Positions 19,390 through 28,175 are shown, counted from the stretch's first letter. The stretch: 50,764 bases of DNA from Polynucleobacter sp. (GCA_016462905.1 JAEMSI010000012.1:1-50764), one strand, 5' to 3'. Made by a program: numbers and translations. Notes: generated from the letters alone by a model not told the origin.

Positions 19390-20662
19390 CTTTAGAGAAC
19401 AGGTCCTGAATTTGTTCGCGCTCACGAATCAGATAGGCTTGTTTTCCATCAACCATAATTTCAGCAGGCCTAGCCCTCGTGTTGTAATTGGAGGCCATAG
19501 AAAAACCATAGGCTCCCGCCGAGAGAATAGCCAGTAAATCGCCTTGATTTACGGCTAAGCTGCGGTCTTTACCAAGCCAATCTCCAGATTCGCAAACGGG
19601 TCCTACCACGTCATATTTTTCAGTATGGGTATTCTTACTTGACGCTTGAACAGGCACAATGGCGTGATAAGCATCATATAAGGTGGGGCGCATTAAATCA
19701 TTCATTGCTGCATCCACAATACAAAAATTTTTATCCGGGCTGGTTTTTAAATATTCGATTTGGGTTAGCAGGATGCCAGCGTTGCCCACAATCGAGCGTC
19801 CAGGCTCAAAAAGGATTTCTAAATCAGCAAAACCACTGTTATGAACGTGATTCAGAAGTGATTTTGTGAACGCATGAATATCAGGAGGGGATTCATTGCC
19901 ATAATTAATTCCTAATCCACCGCCCAAATCAAGGTGATGAATTCGAACACCTTCTTTTTTTAGCTGCTTTAGTAAATCAAGCACTTTATCGATAGCATCG
20001 AGGTAAGGTTCGATAGTCGTTATTTGGGACCCAATATGACAATCAATTCCAACAATATCAATATTGCTTAGTAAGGCTGCCTGACGATAGGTTTTTAAAA
20101 CATCGTAGTACGCAATGCCAAATTTATTATCACGTAAACCAGTTGAAATGTACGCATGTGTTTTGGCATCCACATCGGGATTCACTCGCAATGAAATAGG
20201 CGCTCTTAGACCCATTTCATGAGCAATTTGATTAATACGATGTAATTCCGCAATCGATTCGACATTAAAACAACGTACCTTTGCCTTTAGTGCTTCGCGG
20301 ATCTCGTTGCTCGATTTTCCAACGCCTGCAAACACCAGCATTTTGGGATCTGCGCCAATCTTCAGCGCACGGGCTAGCTCGCCGCCGCTAACCAAATCAA
20401 AACCAGCTCCTAATTGGTTTAAGCAGCCAAGTATTGCTAAATTACTATTGGCTTTCATTGCGTAATGAATGCGAGCTTTGCGTTGCCCATTCGAATCAAA
20501 ACAAGCGCTGTCATACGCTTTAAAAGCAGAAACTAAAGCATGCTTACTATAGACATACAAAGGAGTTCCAAACTGCTTGGCTAAATCGCTGAGCAATATA
20601 TCCTCTACATACCAATTTTGATTTTTTTCAGTGAAGCCGATTAGAGCTGGAATATTTGTCAT
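19370..20662 (-). CDS. lysA: Diaminopimelate decarboxylase
   Basis: LysA makes L-lysine from meso-diaminopimelate with pyridoxal phosphate. The 430-residue product is a fold-type III decarboxylase: Lys70 in HYAMKANSN binds PLP, and HIGSQ, LDLGGGLGINY, EPGRSIVGNAG and VCESGD (the cysteine at the partner active site) are all present. lptM lies 9 bp upstream on the same strand; this lptM-lysA-type pairing next to cyaY is common in proteobacteria. Confidence 0.97.
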   Translation of the reverse strand: MTNIPALIGFTEKNQNWYVEDILLSDLAKQFGTPLYVYSKHALVSAFKAYDSACFDSNGQRKARIHYAMKANSNLAILGCLNQLGAGFDLVSGGELARALKIGADPKMLVFAGVGKSSNEIREALKAKVRCFNVESIAELHRINQIAHEMGLRAPISLRVNPDVDAKTHAYISTGLRDNKFGIAYYDVLKTYRQAALLSNIDIVGIDCHIGSQITTIEPYLDAIDKVLDLLKQLKKEGVRIHHLDLGGGLGINYGNESPPDIHAFTKSLLNHVHNSGFADLEILFEPGRSIVGNAGILLTQIEYLKTSPDKNFCIVDAAMNDLMRPTLYDAYHAIVPVQASSKNTHTEKYDVVGPVCESGDWLGKDRSLAVNQGDLLAILSAGAYGFSMASNYNTRARPAEIMVDGKQAYLIREREQIQDLFSKEKTLPN

Positions 20663-20671
20663 ATTGATATT

Positions 20672-20875
20672 TTATTGGCTCTTGGGCGCAGAGTTTGTGG
20701 CTGGTTGCCCTTGGCTTGGATCTGGCGTAGGGTAAAGCTTTCCTTTTGGTTCTGCTTGCGATGGTTCTGGCGGAACTGGTGGAACCGAAGGCAGATAAAG
20801 AGGACCCCTTACCCCGCACCCGGTGAGGGCTATTAGGCAAAGAATCAAAAGGAGGCTTTTTAAACTCGATATCAT
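20672..20875 (-). CDS. lptM: Small lipoprotein LptM (YifL family)
   Basis: LptM assists oxidative maturation of the LptD-LptE translocon in E. coli. The 67-residue product has a signal peptide with lipobox LTGC (Cys20), followed by the family hallmark GVRGPLYLP and then a Pro/Ser/Gln-rich tail. No good Shine-Dalgarno precedes the ATG. It is followed by lysA and is divergent from cyaY, as in E. coli, where yifL sits between cyaY and dapF. The assignment rests on the short conserved N-terminal motif. Confidence 0.88.
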   Translation of the reverse strand: MISSLKSLLLILCLIALTGCGVRGPLYLPSVPPVPPEPSQAEPKGKLYPTPDPSQGQPATNSAPKSQ

Positions 20876-20937
20876 AGGTAGTTAACAGAAATACATCTGA
20901 ATATAGCATGCACAATAGCGACATAAAAGACGGCCCA

Positions 20938-21285
20938 ATGGAAAAGATCGACGATAAACAATTTCATCAAATTGCAGCCCATTTGTTGCAAACCATTGAG
21001 ACTTCATTGGAGTCGGCCGACGAGAGTTTAGATCTTGATTTGGATATCGCGCGGCAAGGCGGTAACGTGATAAATATTGTTTTCCGCGATCGGAGCGTGA
21101 TTGTTGTGAATACCCAGCCCCCTTTGCACGAAATTTGGGTGGCTTGTAAGGCGGGTGGATTTCATTACCGCTGGGCTGGAACGCCAAATGCCCCATTGTG
21201 GTTGGATACCAAAACCAATCGAGAGTTATTGGCAGACCTTTCTGAATTTGCAAGCAAACAAGCGGGCAAGCCAATTAATATTTAG
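20938..21285 (+). CDS. cyaY: Frataxin-like iron-sulfur protein CyaY
   Basis: CyaY binds iron and modulates IscS in iron-sulfur cluster assembly. The product has an acidic first helix (ESADESLDLDLDIARQGG) and the beta-sheet signature VVNTQPPLHEIWVACKAGGF, then a C-terminal helix. From ATG 20938 it has 115 residues. An in-frame ATG at 20908 would give 125 residues, but it touches TATAGC at 20902-20907, a possible -10 element, which would make that start leaderless or untranscribed. E. coli CyaY has 106 residues, favouring the shorter form. Confidence 0.92.
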   Translation: MEKIDDKQFHQIAAHLLQTIETSLESADESLDLDLDIARQGGNVINIVFRDRSVIVVNTQPPLHEIWVACKAGGFHYRWAGTPNAPLWLDTKTNRELLADLSEFASKQAGKPINI

Positions 21286-21306
21286 TTATAAGGCCTGTTG
21301 ATTGAT

Positions 21307-22389
21307 TTAATTATTTTGGTATGCGTTAAGGGTTTCTGTGACCAGTTGATCAGGAACCGCTTCTATTTTTGCTTTCCCTAATTTTTCTAAAGTGATGTAA
21401 CGAATTGTGCCGCCATCCGCTTTTTTATCGACACGCATTAATTCTAAATAACGTTCGCTACCCAATTTTGGCGCTGTAATTGGCAAACGCATTGCCTGAA
21501 TTATTTTTTGTAAGCGCAGTACATCGGTTTTTTCAATATGTTGTAAGCGGCTTGATAAGTCAGCCGCCATCACCATACCGCAACCCACGGCTTCGCCATG
21601 CAACCATTCGCCATAACCCATACCAGCTTCAATCGCATGTGCAAAGGTATGACCAAAGTTCAGCAGGGCGCGTGCGCCACTCTCACGCTCATCGGATGCG
21701 ACAACCGCCGATTTAATTTCGCAGGAACGAAGCACTGCGTGCAGCATTGCTTCAGTATCGCAGGCTAGCAATGGATTGCTATTCGCTTCGATCCAATCTA
21801 AAAATGACGCATCTGCGATAGCCCCATGCTTGATTACTTCAGCAAGACCGGCAGAAAGTTCTCTGGGCGCTAGGGTTTTTAAAGTCGTCAAATCAGCAAT
21901 GACAGCCACCGGTTGGTGAAAGGCGCCAATCATATTTTTCCCGAGAGGATGGTTGATACCTGTCTTGCCACCTACGGATGAATCGACCTGGGCCAGTAGG
22001 GTTGTCGGCACTTGAATGAACCGAATGCCACGCATAAAACTGGCTGCAGCATAGCCTGCCATGTCGCCAATTACACCCCCGCCTAGAGCAATGATGACAC
22101 TTTGTCGATCAGCACCATGAGAAAGCAGGGCATCAAAAATAGTTTGCAGGGTTTTCCAATCTTTATAGGACTCACCATCGGGCAAATGAATTTCTTGAAT
22201 CGATTTGGCGAGCGGCAAAAGAGTCTTATTGAGAACCTTGCTATAAAGGGGTGCAATCGTATTATTCGTAATAATGAATACCGATTTTCCTTGAACATGA
22301 GGCTTGAACAAATCGGTTTGGCTAATTAAATTTTCCCCAATGTGAATGGGATAACTGCGATCGCCTAAAGCAACATTAATGGTTTTCAT
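21307..22389 (-). CDS. aroB: 3-dehydroquinate synthase
   Basis: AroB is the second shikimate-pathway enzyme, turning DAHP into 3-dehydroquinate with NAD and a metal ion. The 360-residue product has the NAD-binding [38 protein letters not shown], and metal histidines in [20 protein letters not shown] and [10 protein letters not shown]. It overlaps the aroK stop by 14 nt on the minus strand, so aroK and aroB are coupled. It converges on cyaY without an obvious terminator. Confidence 0.97.
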   Translation of the reverse strand: MKTINVALGDRSYPIHIGENLISQTDLFKPHVQGKSVFIITNNTIAPLYSKVLNKTLLPLAKSIQEIHLPDGESYKDWKTLQTIFDALLSHGADRQSVIIALGGGVIGDMAGYAAASFMRGIRFIQVPTTLLAQVDSSVGGKTGINHPLGKNMIGAFHQPVAVIADLTTLKTLAPRELSAGLAEVIKHGAIADASFLDWIEANSNPLLACDTEAMLHAVLRSCEIKSAVVASDERESGARALLNFGHTFAHAIEAGMGYGEWLHGEAVGCGMVMAADLSSRLQHIEKTDVLRLQKIIQAMRLPITAPKLGSERYLELMRVDKKADGGTIRYITLEKLGKAKIEAVPDQLVTETLNAYQNN

Positions 22390-22909
22390 GGGATAAATTG
22401 AGTTTTGAGATCAATGAGCTTACTAATTGATTAACGCTGGGCTTGCCTGTTTCGATAGTGTAGTCGGCTATTTCACGATAAAGGGGGTCCCTGGCCAAGT
22501 AAAGATCCTCGAGAATTTTCTTCGCATCGCCATTTTGTAAAAGAGGACGCAAATCATTGTTTTTGGTGCGGTGCCAAAGTTCAATTGGGTTGGCATGTAA
22601 ATAGATCACAGTACCCCCCTTGCGAAGGGCAGCGCGATTTTCGGCCAGCAATACAGCGCCCCCTCCAGTAGCAAGAATAAGATGATCCTGACTAGCCAAC
22701 TCTTGAATAACTTGCGCTTCTCTCTTACGAAAACCAAGTTCGCCTTCCATTTCAAAAATAACTGGAATCTTGACGCCACAACGTTCTTCGATAACTTGGT
22801 CGGAATCAACAAAACGACGCTCTAGTTTTTTAGCAAGTAATTTTCCAACAGTCGATTTGCCGGCGCCCATCAGGCCAATCAGGAAGAGGTTGGTATTTTT
22901 ACTATCCAT
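22376..22909 (-). CDS. aroK: Shikimate kinase
   Basis: AroK phosphorylates shikimate with ATP. The 177-residue product has the Walker A loop GLMGAGKST (residues 12-20), FVDSD for shikimate and magnesium contacts, FRKREAQV, and the glycine block ATGGGAV. RPLLQ in the lid region is present. Upstream lies the secretin gene, the normal pilQ-aroK-aroB neighbourhood. Confidence 0.97.
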   Translation of the reverse strand: MDSKNTNLFLIGLMGAGKSTVGKLLAKKLERRFVDSDQVIEERCGVKIPVIFEMEGELGFRKREAQVIQELASQDHLILATGGGAVLLAENRAALRKGGTVIYLHANPIELWHRTKNNDLRPLLQNGDAKKILEDLYLARDPLYREIADYTIETGKPSVNQLVSSLISKLNLSHENH

Positions 22910-22921
22910 ACCTCAATTCTA

Positions 22922-24088
22922 TTAGGGTTTGCTAATGATGGTCGGAGTTAGGAATACCAGCAGTTCGGTTTTATCTTTTAGCCTCGATTGATTGCGGAAG
23001 AGCCATCCTAAAAACGGGATATCACCGAGTAGCGGAACCTTAACCTCGTCATTGCGTTCCGTGGTTTGATAGATCCCACCCAAAACGACGGTTCCACCAT
23101 TCTCAACCGTCACTTCGGAGCTTAAATTTTTAGTATCAATGGCATAGCCCTGCTCGGTTTTCATGCCGACGCTGTCTTTGTTGATCCCCACCAGCAGAGA
23201 AATTTTCCCATCGATATGAATTTTGGGAACGACCTCCAGGCGTAAATTGGCTTTACGAAATTGAATTTTATTACCCCCATTGGCACTGCTCGATTGGTAA
23301 GGTAACTCGGTACCTTGTTCAATAATGGCTTTTACTTGGTCAGCCGTCATGATGCGGGGGTTTGACAAAATTTTGCCTTGACCATCTGCTTCTAGTGCCG
23401 ATAATTCATATTGAATCAGTCGTGAGGCTTGTTTGCTTAATAAGGTCACCGCAGCGCTACCCGGATCAAAGCCAGATAATCCGGTGGCAGCTAGATCAAG
23501 AGTACTTTGAAAACCCTGTTTTTCAGAACCTTCCAAAGAAGTGCTTTGGCTATTTACCGGCTTTTGTTGGAGCCCTAATTTCATTCCCAAATTACGTGCA
23601 AAGCGGTGGTCGGCCTCAACAATTCTTGCTTCAATTAAAATTTGTTTTGGACTGGAGTAATCCTCGCCGCCGAAGGGCAGGGCTATTTCTTCTCGCCGTG
23701 CTTTCTGGAATGCTTGTATTTCAGAATAAGGACCTATCCAGTAGATATTGCCATTGCGAATAAAGCGTAATCCGCGACTTGCCAGAATTGAGCTGAGGGC
23801 AGTTTGCCATGGCACTTGATTTAATTGAATCGAAATGTTCCCTTGTACGGATTGACTCAAAATAAAATTGGTTGCGCCTAAATTAGCTAATGTATTGAGT
23901 AATTCACGAATATCAATATCAACAAAATGTAGACTGAGGATGTGATCACGAGCCTCAATCGATTGTTTATTTGCAGCGCTCGTTTCGAATTGATTTGCTG
24001 AGTGATTGGCTAAGGGGTTGGCATAGCTATAGCTTTGTAACAAAAGAAGCAAAACAAAGAACGCAGATATAAAAAATTGCAGGAGCAC
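22922..24088 (-). CDS. Minimal secretin of the PilQ/HofQ type
   Basis: This is an outer-membrane secretin. The 388-residue product has a signal peptide (about residues 1-23) and one N0/STN domain (about 51-120). After only about 27 residues comes the secretin domain (about 147-387), with ILIEARIVEADH, GKILSNPRIMTADQ and the gate/lip signature VPLLGDIPFLGWLF. AMIN domains and the KH-like N1 domain of ordinary PilQ (usually near 700 residues) appear absent, so it is shorter than expected even for HofQ. The gene is in the pilQ position before aroK and 3 bp behind the 249-codon gene. Function could be DNA uptake or a reduced pilus. Confidence 0.88.
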   Translation of the reverse strand: MLLQFFISAFFVLLLLLQSYSYANPLANHSANQFETSAANKQSIEARDHILSLHFVDIDIRELLNTLANLGATNFILSQSVQGNISIQLNQVPWQTALSSILASRGLRFIRNGNIYWIGPYSEIQAFQKARREEIALPFGGEDYSSPKQILIEARIVEADHRFARNLGMKLGLQQKPVNSQSTSLEGSEKQGFQSTLDLAATGLSGFDPGSAAVTLLSKQASRLIQYELSALEADGQGKILSNPRIMTADQVKAIIEQGTELPYQSSSANGGNKIQFRKANLRLEVVPKIHIDGKISLLVGINKDSVGMKTEQGYAIDTKNLSSEVTVENGGTVVLGGIYQTTERNDEVKVPLLGDIPFLGWLFRNQSRLKDKTELLVFLTPTIISKP

Positions 24089-24091
24089 GTT

Positions 24092-24841
24092 CTAATCCTG
24101 ATATTGAATTTGCAAAGTAATTATTTTTTTATCAGGCCCCATTATTTGTAGTTGCTGTGGTTTGATATCGCTGACGATCCAGTTGCCTTTAGCGGGCTTA
24201 CCTAGGCTAATCATGAAAGATTGAATACCATCATGAACAATAGCGAATTGCCCGTTGGCATTATTTGCCATTCCTAAATAGCGCCATGATTTTATTTCAT
24301 GCTCAACAGGGTCAGATGGCTTTAATTTGAAATTCGAATTAACCTGAGCCGAAGCATTTTTTTGGGAAGCATGTTTTTGTAAATAGCCCTCAATTAATTC
24401 AAGCAACTCCTCTTGATAATCTTGAGCCTCTTCATTTTGAAGATGGAGTTGCTCCTGCACATCGTTTAATTTTTTTGCGAGAGCGTCTACTTCAGGAGCG
24501 GAAGAATTAGCTGGCAGATTGATTTGATGGCCAATATAGGCAATTCCAAGGACGACCGGTAAATAAAATGCGATTAAAAAAATCCGATATTTTCTAATGA
24601 TCAGAAACAGATATTCTTCATTTGTATTTGGAAGATTTTGATTTTCCAGTTCTTGCTTATGAAAGTGCGGCAATGAATTCGCTAATGGATTTGGTAATGG
24701 CTCGCTACTTTTTAGTTGCGGTCGGGCATGATTTGGGCGATTCAAAAAAGGCGACTGTTCTTGTTGCAAGATGGCGGGATCATCGCCCATTGAGCGCAAA
24801 ATATCGTCAAAGTCGCGGGGATTAATATTACGATGAGGCAC
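24092..24841 (-). CDS. One-pass inner-membrane protein with coiled coil, in the pilMNOP position
   Basis: I do not recognise this 249-residue protein as a named family. It has a Pro/Asn-rich cytoplasmic segment (1-82), one membrane span (about 86-105), a Glu/Gln-rich coiled coil (about 116-157), and a C-terminal beta-rich part (about 185-247). That part includes FAIVHDGIQSFMISLGKPAK, WIVSDIKPQQLQI and KKIITLQI. The last part reads like the HR domain of PilP or GspC, in which a signal level, a conserved 'LG...G..V..I....' pattern and a closing strand recur. The topology before it resembles PilN or PilO. It lies directly upstream of the secretin and divergent from mrcA, exactly where pilM, N, O and P normally are. 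A merged PilN/O/P function is inferred, not shown. Confidence 0.75.
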   Translation of the reverse strand: MPHRNINPRDFDDILRSMGDDPAILQQEQSPFLNRPNHARPQLKSSEPLPNPLANSLPHFHKQELENQNLPNTNEEYLFLIIRKYRIFLIAFYLPVVLGIAYIGHQINLPANSSAPEVDALAKKLNDVQEQLHLQNEEAQDYQEELLELIEGYLQKHASQKNASAQVNSNFKLKPSDPVEHEIKSWRYLGMANNANGQFAIVHDGIQSFMISLGKPAKGNWIVSDIKPQQLQIMGPDKKIITLQIQYQD

Positions 24842-24982
24842 GCTCTATTGTGGTTTCGATGACTTTTTTAGTCGAGTCAATAGATCGATTTCATTTGTCG
24901 GATTCATTCACTACGCAGAATCAGAAATAAAGTAAGAAAAGTAGGATAAGAAGATGCGGAATAGGCGCGCCATTGCATTTTT

Positions 24983-24994
24983 GTTTAATTAAAC
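24983..24994. promoter_or_regulatory. Palindrome in the divergent mrcA promoter region
   Basis: GTTTAATTAAAC is a perfect 12-bp palindrome in the 184-bp gap between the divergent 249-codon gene and mrcA. An exact TATAAT follows at 25014-25019. It could be an operator, but AT-rich palindromes arise easily by chance. Confidence 0.25.
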
Positions 24995-25025
24995 ATTTCT
25001 ATAGTGCGAGCTCTATAATTTCATT

Positions 25026-27326
25026 ATGGCTCTCATACCCTCAGGTAAATCACCCCTTAAACCAGGCTCGCGTCCTTCACCGATGAAGAAATCCAGCTTT
25101 AATCCATTGATTAAGGCTTTATTGATTATGTTTTTTTTATTTGGCGCATTAGCCGCCATGTTATTGGCTTACGCTTTTATTATTGCTAAGCCCAATTTAC
25201 CGAAGATTTCTGCCTTGGTCGAATACAACCCCAAGATGCCGCTGCGGGTATTTAGTGCGGATAAGGTATTGATTGGTGAATTTGGCGAAGAGCGGCGCAG
25301 CATCATACCCTTGGTCGACATGCCAAAACACATGCGCGACGCGGTTTTGGCGATTGAGGATGATCGCTTTTATTCGCATGGTGGCGTTGACTATTGGGGA
25401 GTTTTACGGGCAAGCCTAGCAAATCTACGAGGTAATTTGTCGCAAGGGGCATCGACGATTACGATGCAAGTAGCACGGAATTTTTTCTTAAGTAGCGAAA
25501 AAACAGTCAGCCGAAAAATTTATGAAGTTTTATTGGCTTGGGAGATTGAGTCTCAACTCAGCAAAGATAAAATTTTAGAAGTCTATATGAACCAAATTTT
25601 TTTGGGACAACGTGCCTATGGTTTCGCTAGCGCTGCGCAAATTTACTTTGGTAAAGAATTAAGAGACGTATCGATTGCGGAAGCGGCCATGTTGGCAGGT
25701 TTACCCAAGGCTCCATCCGCTTATAACCCGGTGGTCAATTTTCGTCGCGCCAAGATTCGTCAAGAATATATTTTGCAAAGGATGCGCGACTTATCTTATA
25801 TAACTTCCGCGCAATATCAGGTAGCTATGGCGGAGACCATTAAAGTTCGCGGTCTAGGAAATGAATTTGGAACGCGCGCTGATTTTATTGCTGAGACGGT
25901 TCGTCAACTTTTATATTCCGAGTATGGCGACGCTATTTATTCTCAAGGAATTACGGTATTCACTACGATTTTAAAAGCCGATCAAGACGCTGCTTACAAG
26001 GCGGTTCGGCGCGGTATTTTTGATTATGATTTGCGGCATTCGTACCGTGGGCCTGAGGGCTTTATCGAATTACCAGAAGATTCTGTCAAAAGGCAAAGAG
26101 CCATTGACGAAGCGCTTTTAAGTCATCCAGCCTTGGACGAATTGCAATCGGGAATCGTTTTAAAAGAGTCTCCCAAAGAAATGCAGGTGATGATTGCAAC
26201 GGGGGAAACGCTCACCTTAAAAGGCGATGCGATTAAATTAGCGCAAACCGCATTAACCGATACCGCGCAACCTAAAAAGAGATTGCGGCCTGGAGCGATT
26301 GTGCGTTTATTAAACGAGGATGGTGCATGGCGTTTAGCGCAATTGCCACAGGTTGAGTCGGCATTTGTATCAATTAACGCCAATACTGGCGCAATTCTTT
26401 CGATGGTGGGCGGATTTGATTTTCGGCGCAATCAATTTAATCATGCTACTCAAGCCTTGAGGCAGCCAGGATCCTCTTTTAAACCCTTTATTTATGCAGC
26501 TGCGATTGAAAAGGGATTTATGCCCAGCACCCTGATGGATGATGCCCCCTTATCGATTAGCAGTTTGGAGACGGGCAGTAAAGTATGGGAGCCAAAAAAT
26601 TACGACAATAAATACGAGGGTTCGATGCGTTTGCGTACCGCCCTAGCGAAGTCAAAAAACTTAGTATCGGTCAGAGTGATTCGTGCGATTGGCCCATCGT
26701 ATGCCCAAGAATTTATTCAACGCTTTGGCTTTGAACTAGAAAAGCACCCCCCCTATTTGACGATGGCCTTAGGTGCAGGCACGGCCACCCCACTGCAAGT
26801 GGCAACTGCGTATGGCGTTTTTGCCAATGGGGGCTATCGGGTTGAGCCTTACTTAATCGATAAAGTACTGGATTCAAAAGGCAGTGTGATATTTGAGGCA
26901 AAACCAATTAAGGCAGGTGACAGTTCAATCCGCGTTTTGGATCCACGCACTGCTTTTGTGATGGATAGTATGTTGCAAGAGGTCACCAAAACAGGAACCG
27001 CTGGCGGGGCTCGTGCAAAATTAAATCGCAATGATATTGCTGGAAAAACGGGAACCACCAACGATTCTCACGATGCTTGGTTTGCAGGGTACAACCCCCA
27101 AGTTGTTGCAGTGGCATGGATTGGTTTTGATAAGCCAAAAAGTTTAGGTGATCGTGAGACTGGTGGTGGCTTGGCTTTGCCTATTTGGTTGAACTATATG
27201 GCAGTTGCCTTAAGAGGTATGCCTGAATTTACTCGAGAAGTACCTGCTGGCGTAACTCAGCAAGATGGCGATTGGTATATTCCTGCATTTGTACCGCTCG
27301 GTGGTTTGCGTAATCCCAATCGCTAG
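25026..27326 (+). CDS. mrcA: Penicillin-binding protein 1A (bifunctional)
   Basis: PBP1A polymerises and cross-links peptidoglycan. The 766-residue product has a cytoplasmic tail, one membrane span (about residues 29-52) and a GT51 glycosyltransferase domain with EDDRFYSHGGVD and GASTITMQVARN. The transpeptidase domain has the serine motif SSFK, SKN, and KTGTTNDSHDAWFAG. An exact TATAAT ends 7 bp before ATG 25026, so the true start could be ATG 25083 (MKKSSFNPL), 19 codons later. mrcA next to pilQ and aroK is the usual proteobacterial context. Confidence 0.96.
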   Translation: MALIPSGKSPLKPGSRPSPMKKSSFNPLIKALLIMFFLFGALAAMLLAYAFIIAKPNLPKISALVEYNPKMPLRVFSADKVLIGEFGEERRSIIPLVDMPKHMRDAVLAIEDDRFYSHGGVDYWGVLRASLANLRGNLSQGASTITMQVARNFFLSSEKTVSRKIYEVLLAWEIESQLSKDKILEVYMNQIFLGQRAYGFASAAQIYFGKELRDVSIAEAAMLAGLPKAPSAYNPVVNFRRAKIRQEYILQRMRDLSYITSAQYQVAMAETIKVRGLGNEFGTRADFIAETVRQLLYSEYGDAIYSQGITVFTTILKADQDAAYKAVRRGIFDYDLRHSYRGPEGFIELPEDSVKRQRAIDEALLSHPALDELQSGIVLKESPKEMQVMIATGETLTLKGDAIKLAQTALTDTAQPKKRLRPGAIVRLLNEDGAWRLAQLPQVESAFVSINANTGAILSMVGGFDFRRNQFNHATQALRQPGSSFKPFIYAAAIEKGFMPSTLMDDAPLSISSLETGSKVWEPKNYDNKYEGSMRLRTALAKSKNLVSVRVIRAIGPSYAQEFIQRFGFELEKHPPYLTMALGAGTATPLQVATAYGVFANGGYRVEPYLIDKVLDSKGSVIFEAKPIKAGDSSIRVLDPRTAFVMDSMLQEVTKTGTAGGARAKLNRNDIAGKTGTTNDSHDAWFAGYNPQVVAVAWIGFDKPKSLGDRETGGGLALPIWLNYMAVALRGMPEFTREVPAGVTQQDGDWYIPAFVPLGGLRNPNR

Positions 27327-27349
27327 TTTATTTGCTAGCATCGAAGCTT

Positions 27350-28045
27350 ATGGCTAGATTAGCTCGCTTCGTTATTTCTGGACATGCAATGCATGTGATG
27401 GTTCTGGGCCACAATCGCGAAACTATTTTTCCGCAAGATGAAGACCGTCGCGTTTATTTAGATTGGCTCAGAATCGCCGCAAAAGATTTTGCTTGTCAGG
27501 TGCATGCATTTGCGCTGTTGCCAAATTATGCGCATTTACTCCTTACCCCATCAAAAGAAGAGTCGCTAGCCCGTACCATGCAGTCATTAGGTCGTCGCTA
27601 TGCCCAATACTTTAATCGCCAGCATCGGCACACGGGAACAATTTGGGAGGGGCGCTTTCGATCTTCTTTAATCGACCCACAATTTTTTTTGCAATGCCAA
27701 CGTTTTATTGAATTGACGCCCGTAAGAGTGGGTTTGGAATCAAAACCAGAAGACTTTAGATGGACCAGTTATCGAGACCATATCGGCGGCAAAGGGGAAG
27801 GCTGGCTAAATGACCATCCCCAATTTTGGGCTCTCGGAAATACCCCGTTTGAAAGACAGCTTGCTTGGCTTAATTATGTAAAAGAGGGTGTAGCGCCGTC
27901 AGAAGAAAAAGCCATTACAGAGCATATAGCACGATCTAGGCCTTGGCTTAGCCCAGAGTTTGCTGCTTCCCTATTCAAAAATAATCCTAAATTACCCCTT
28001 TTGAGCCAAGTAATTCGGCCTCGCGGGAGACCTAAGAAGCTTTAG
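27350..28045 (+). CDS. REP-associated tyrosine transposase homologue, catalytically dead
   Basis: This 231-residue protein belongs to the Y1/RAYT family: MARLARF start, HxH-like strand GHAMHVMVLGHNR, GRRYAQYFNR and TGTIWEGRFRSSLI. Two catalytic elements are altered. The HUH motif, normally MPNHVHLL, reads LPNYAHLL (Tyr60 for the first His), and the nucleophile helix, normally RYIELNPVRAG, reads RFIELTPVRVG (Phe119 for Tyr). The frame is intact and the tail keeps RPRGRPKK, an AT-hook-like DNA-binding motif. It starts 24 bp after mrcA; a TTG 6 codons upstream is less likely. A REP-like repeat follows at 28080. Confidence 0.88.
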   Translation: MARLARFVISGHAMHVMVLGHNRETIFPQDEDRRVYLDWLRIAAKDFACQVHAFALLPNYAHLLLTPSKEESLARTMQSLGRRYAQYFNRQHRHTGTIWEGRFRSSLIDPQFFLQCQRFIELTPVRVGLESKPEDFRWTSYRDHIGGKGEGWLNDHPQFWALGNTPFERQLAWLNYVKEGVAPSEEKAITEHIARSRPWLSPEFAASLFKNNPKLPLLSQVIRPRGRPKKL

Positions 28046-28079
28046 TCTTGGTATGCATCAAGGGAATCATGAATGACTA

Positions 28080-28133
28080 TGTCCCTATTATTTAATCAGG
28101 GACAGAGATATCATTTTTTTAATTGGGACAGAC
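28080..28133. repeat. REP-like palindrome and GGGACAGA repeat behind the RAYT gene
   Basis: TGTCCCT (28080-28086) pairs with AGGGACA (28098-28104) around an AT-rich 11-nt loop. The octamer GGGACAGA occurs at 28099-28106 and again at 28125-28132, 26 bp apart, the second followed by CTCATTT. Sequences of the TCTGTCCC kind are known to accompany RAYT transposases, so this is probably a remnant REP unit. It lies 35 bp after the RAYT stop. Confidence 0.65.
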
Positions 28134-28146
28134 TCATTTGTTTTTC

Positions 28147-28175
28147 TTGCAAGTCCTGATAGATTCCCCTATATT
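28147..28175 (+). promoter_or_regulatory. Candidate gltB promoter
   Basis: TTGCAA (28147-28152) and TATATT (28170-28175) are spaced 17 bp. Transcription would begin near 28182, about 40 nt before ATG 28222. This supports a gltB start at 28222 rather than any start further upstream. Confidence 0.5.

Noticed and set aside
23362..23763. 133-codon plus-strand frame opposite the secretin gene
   Set aside because: It is antisense to a well-supported coding gene and shows no motif or ribosome binding site.
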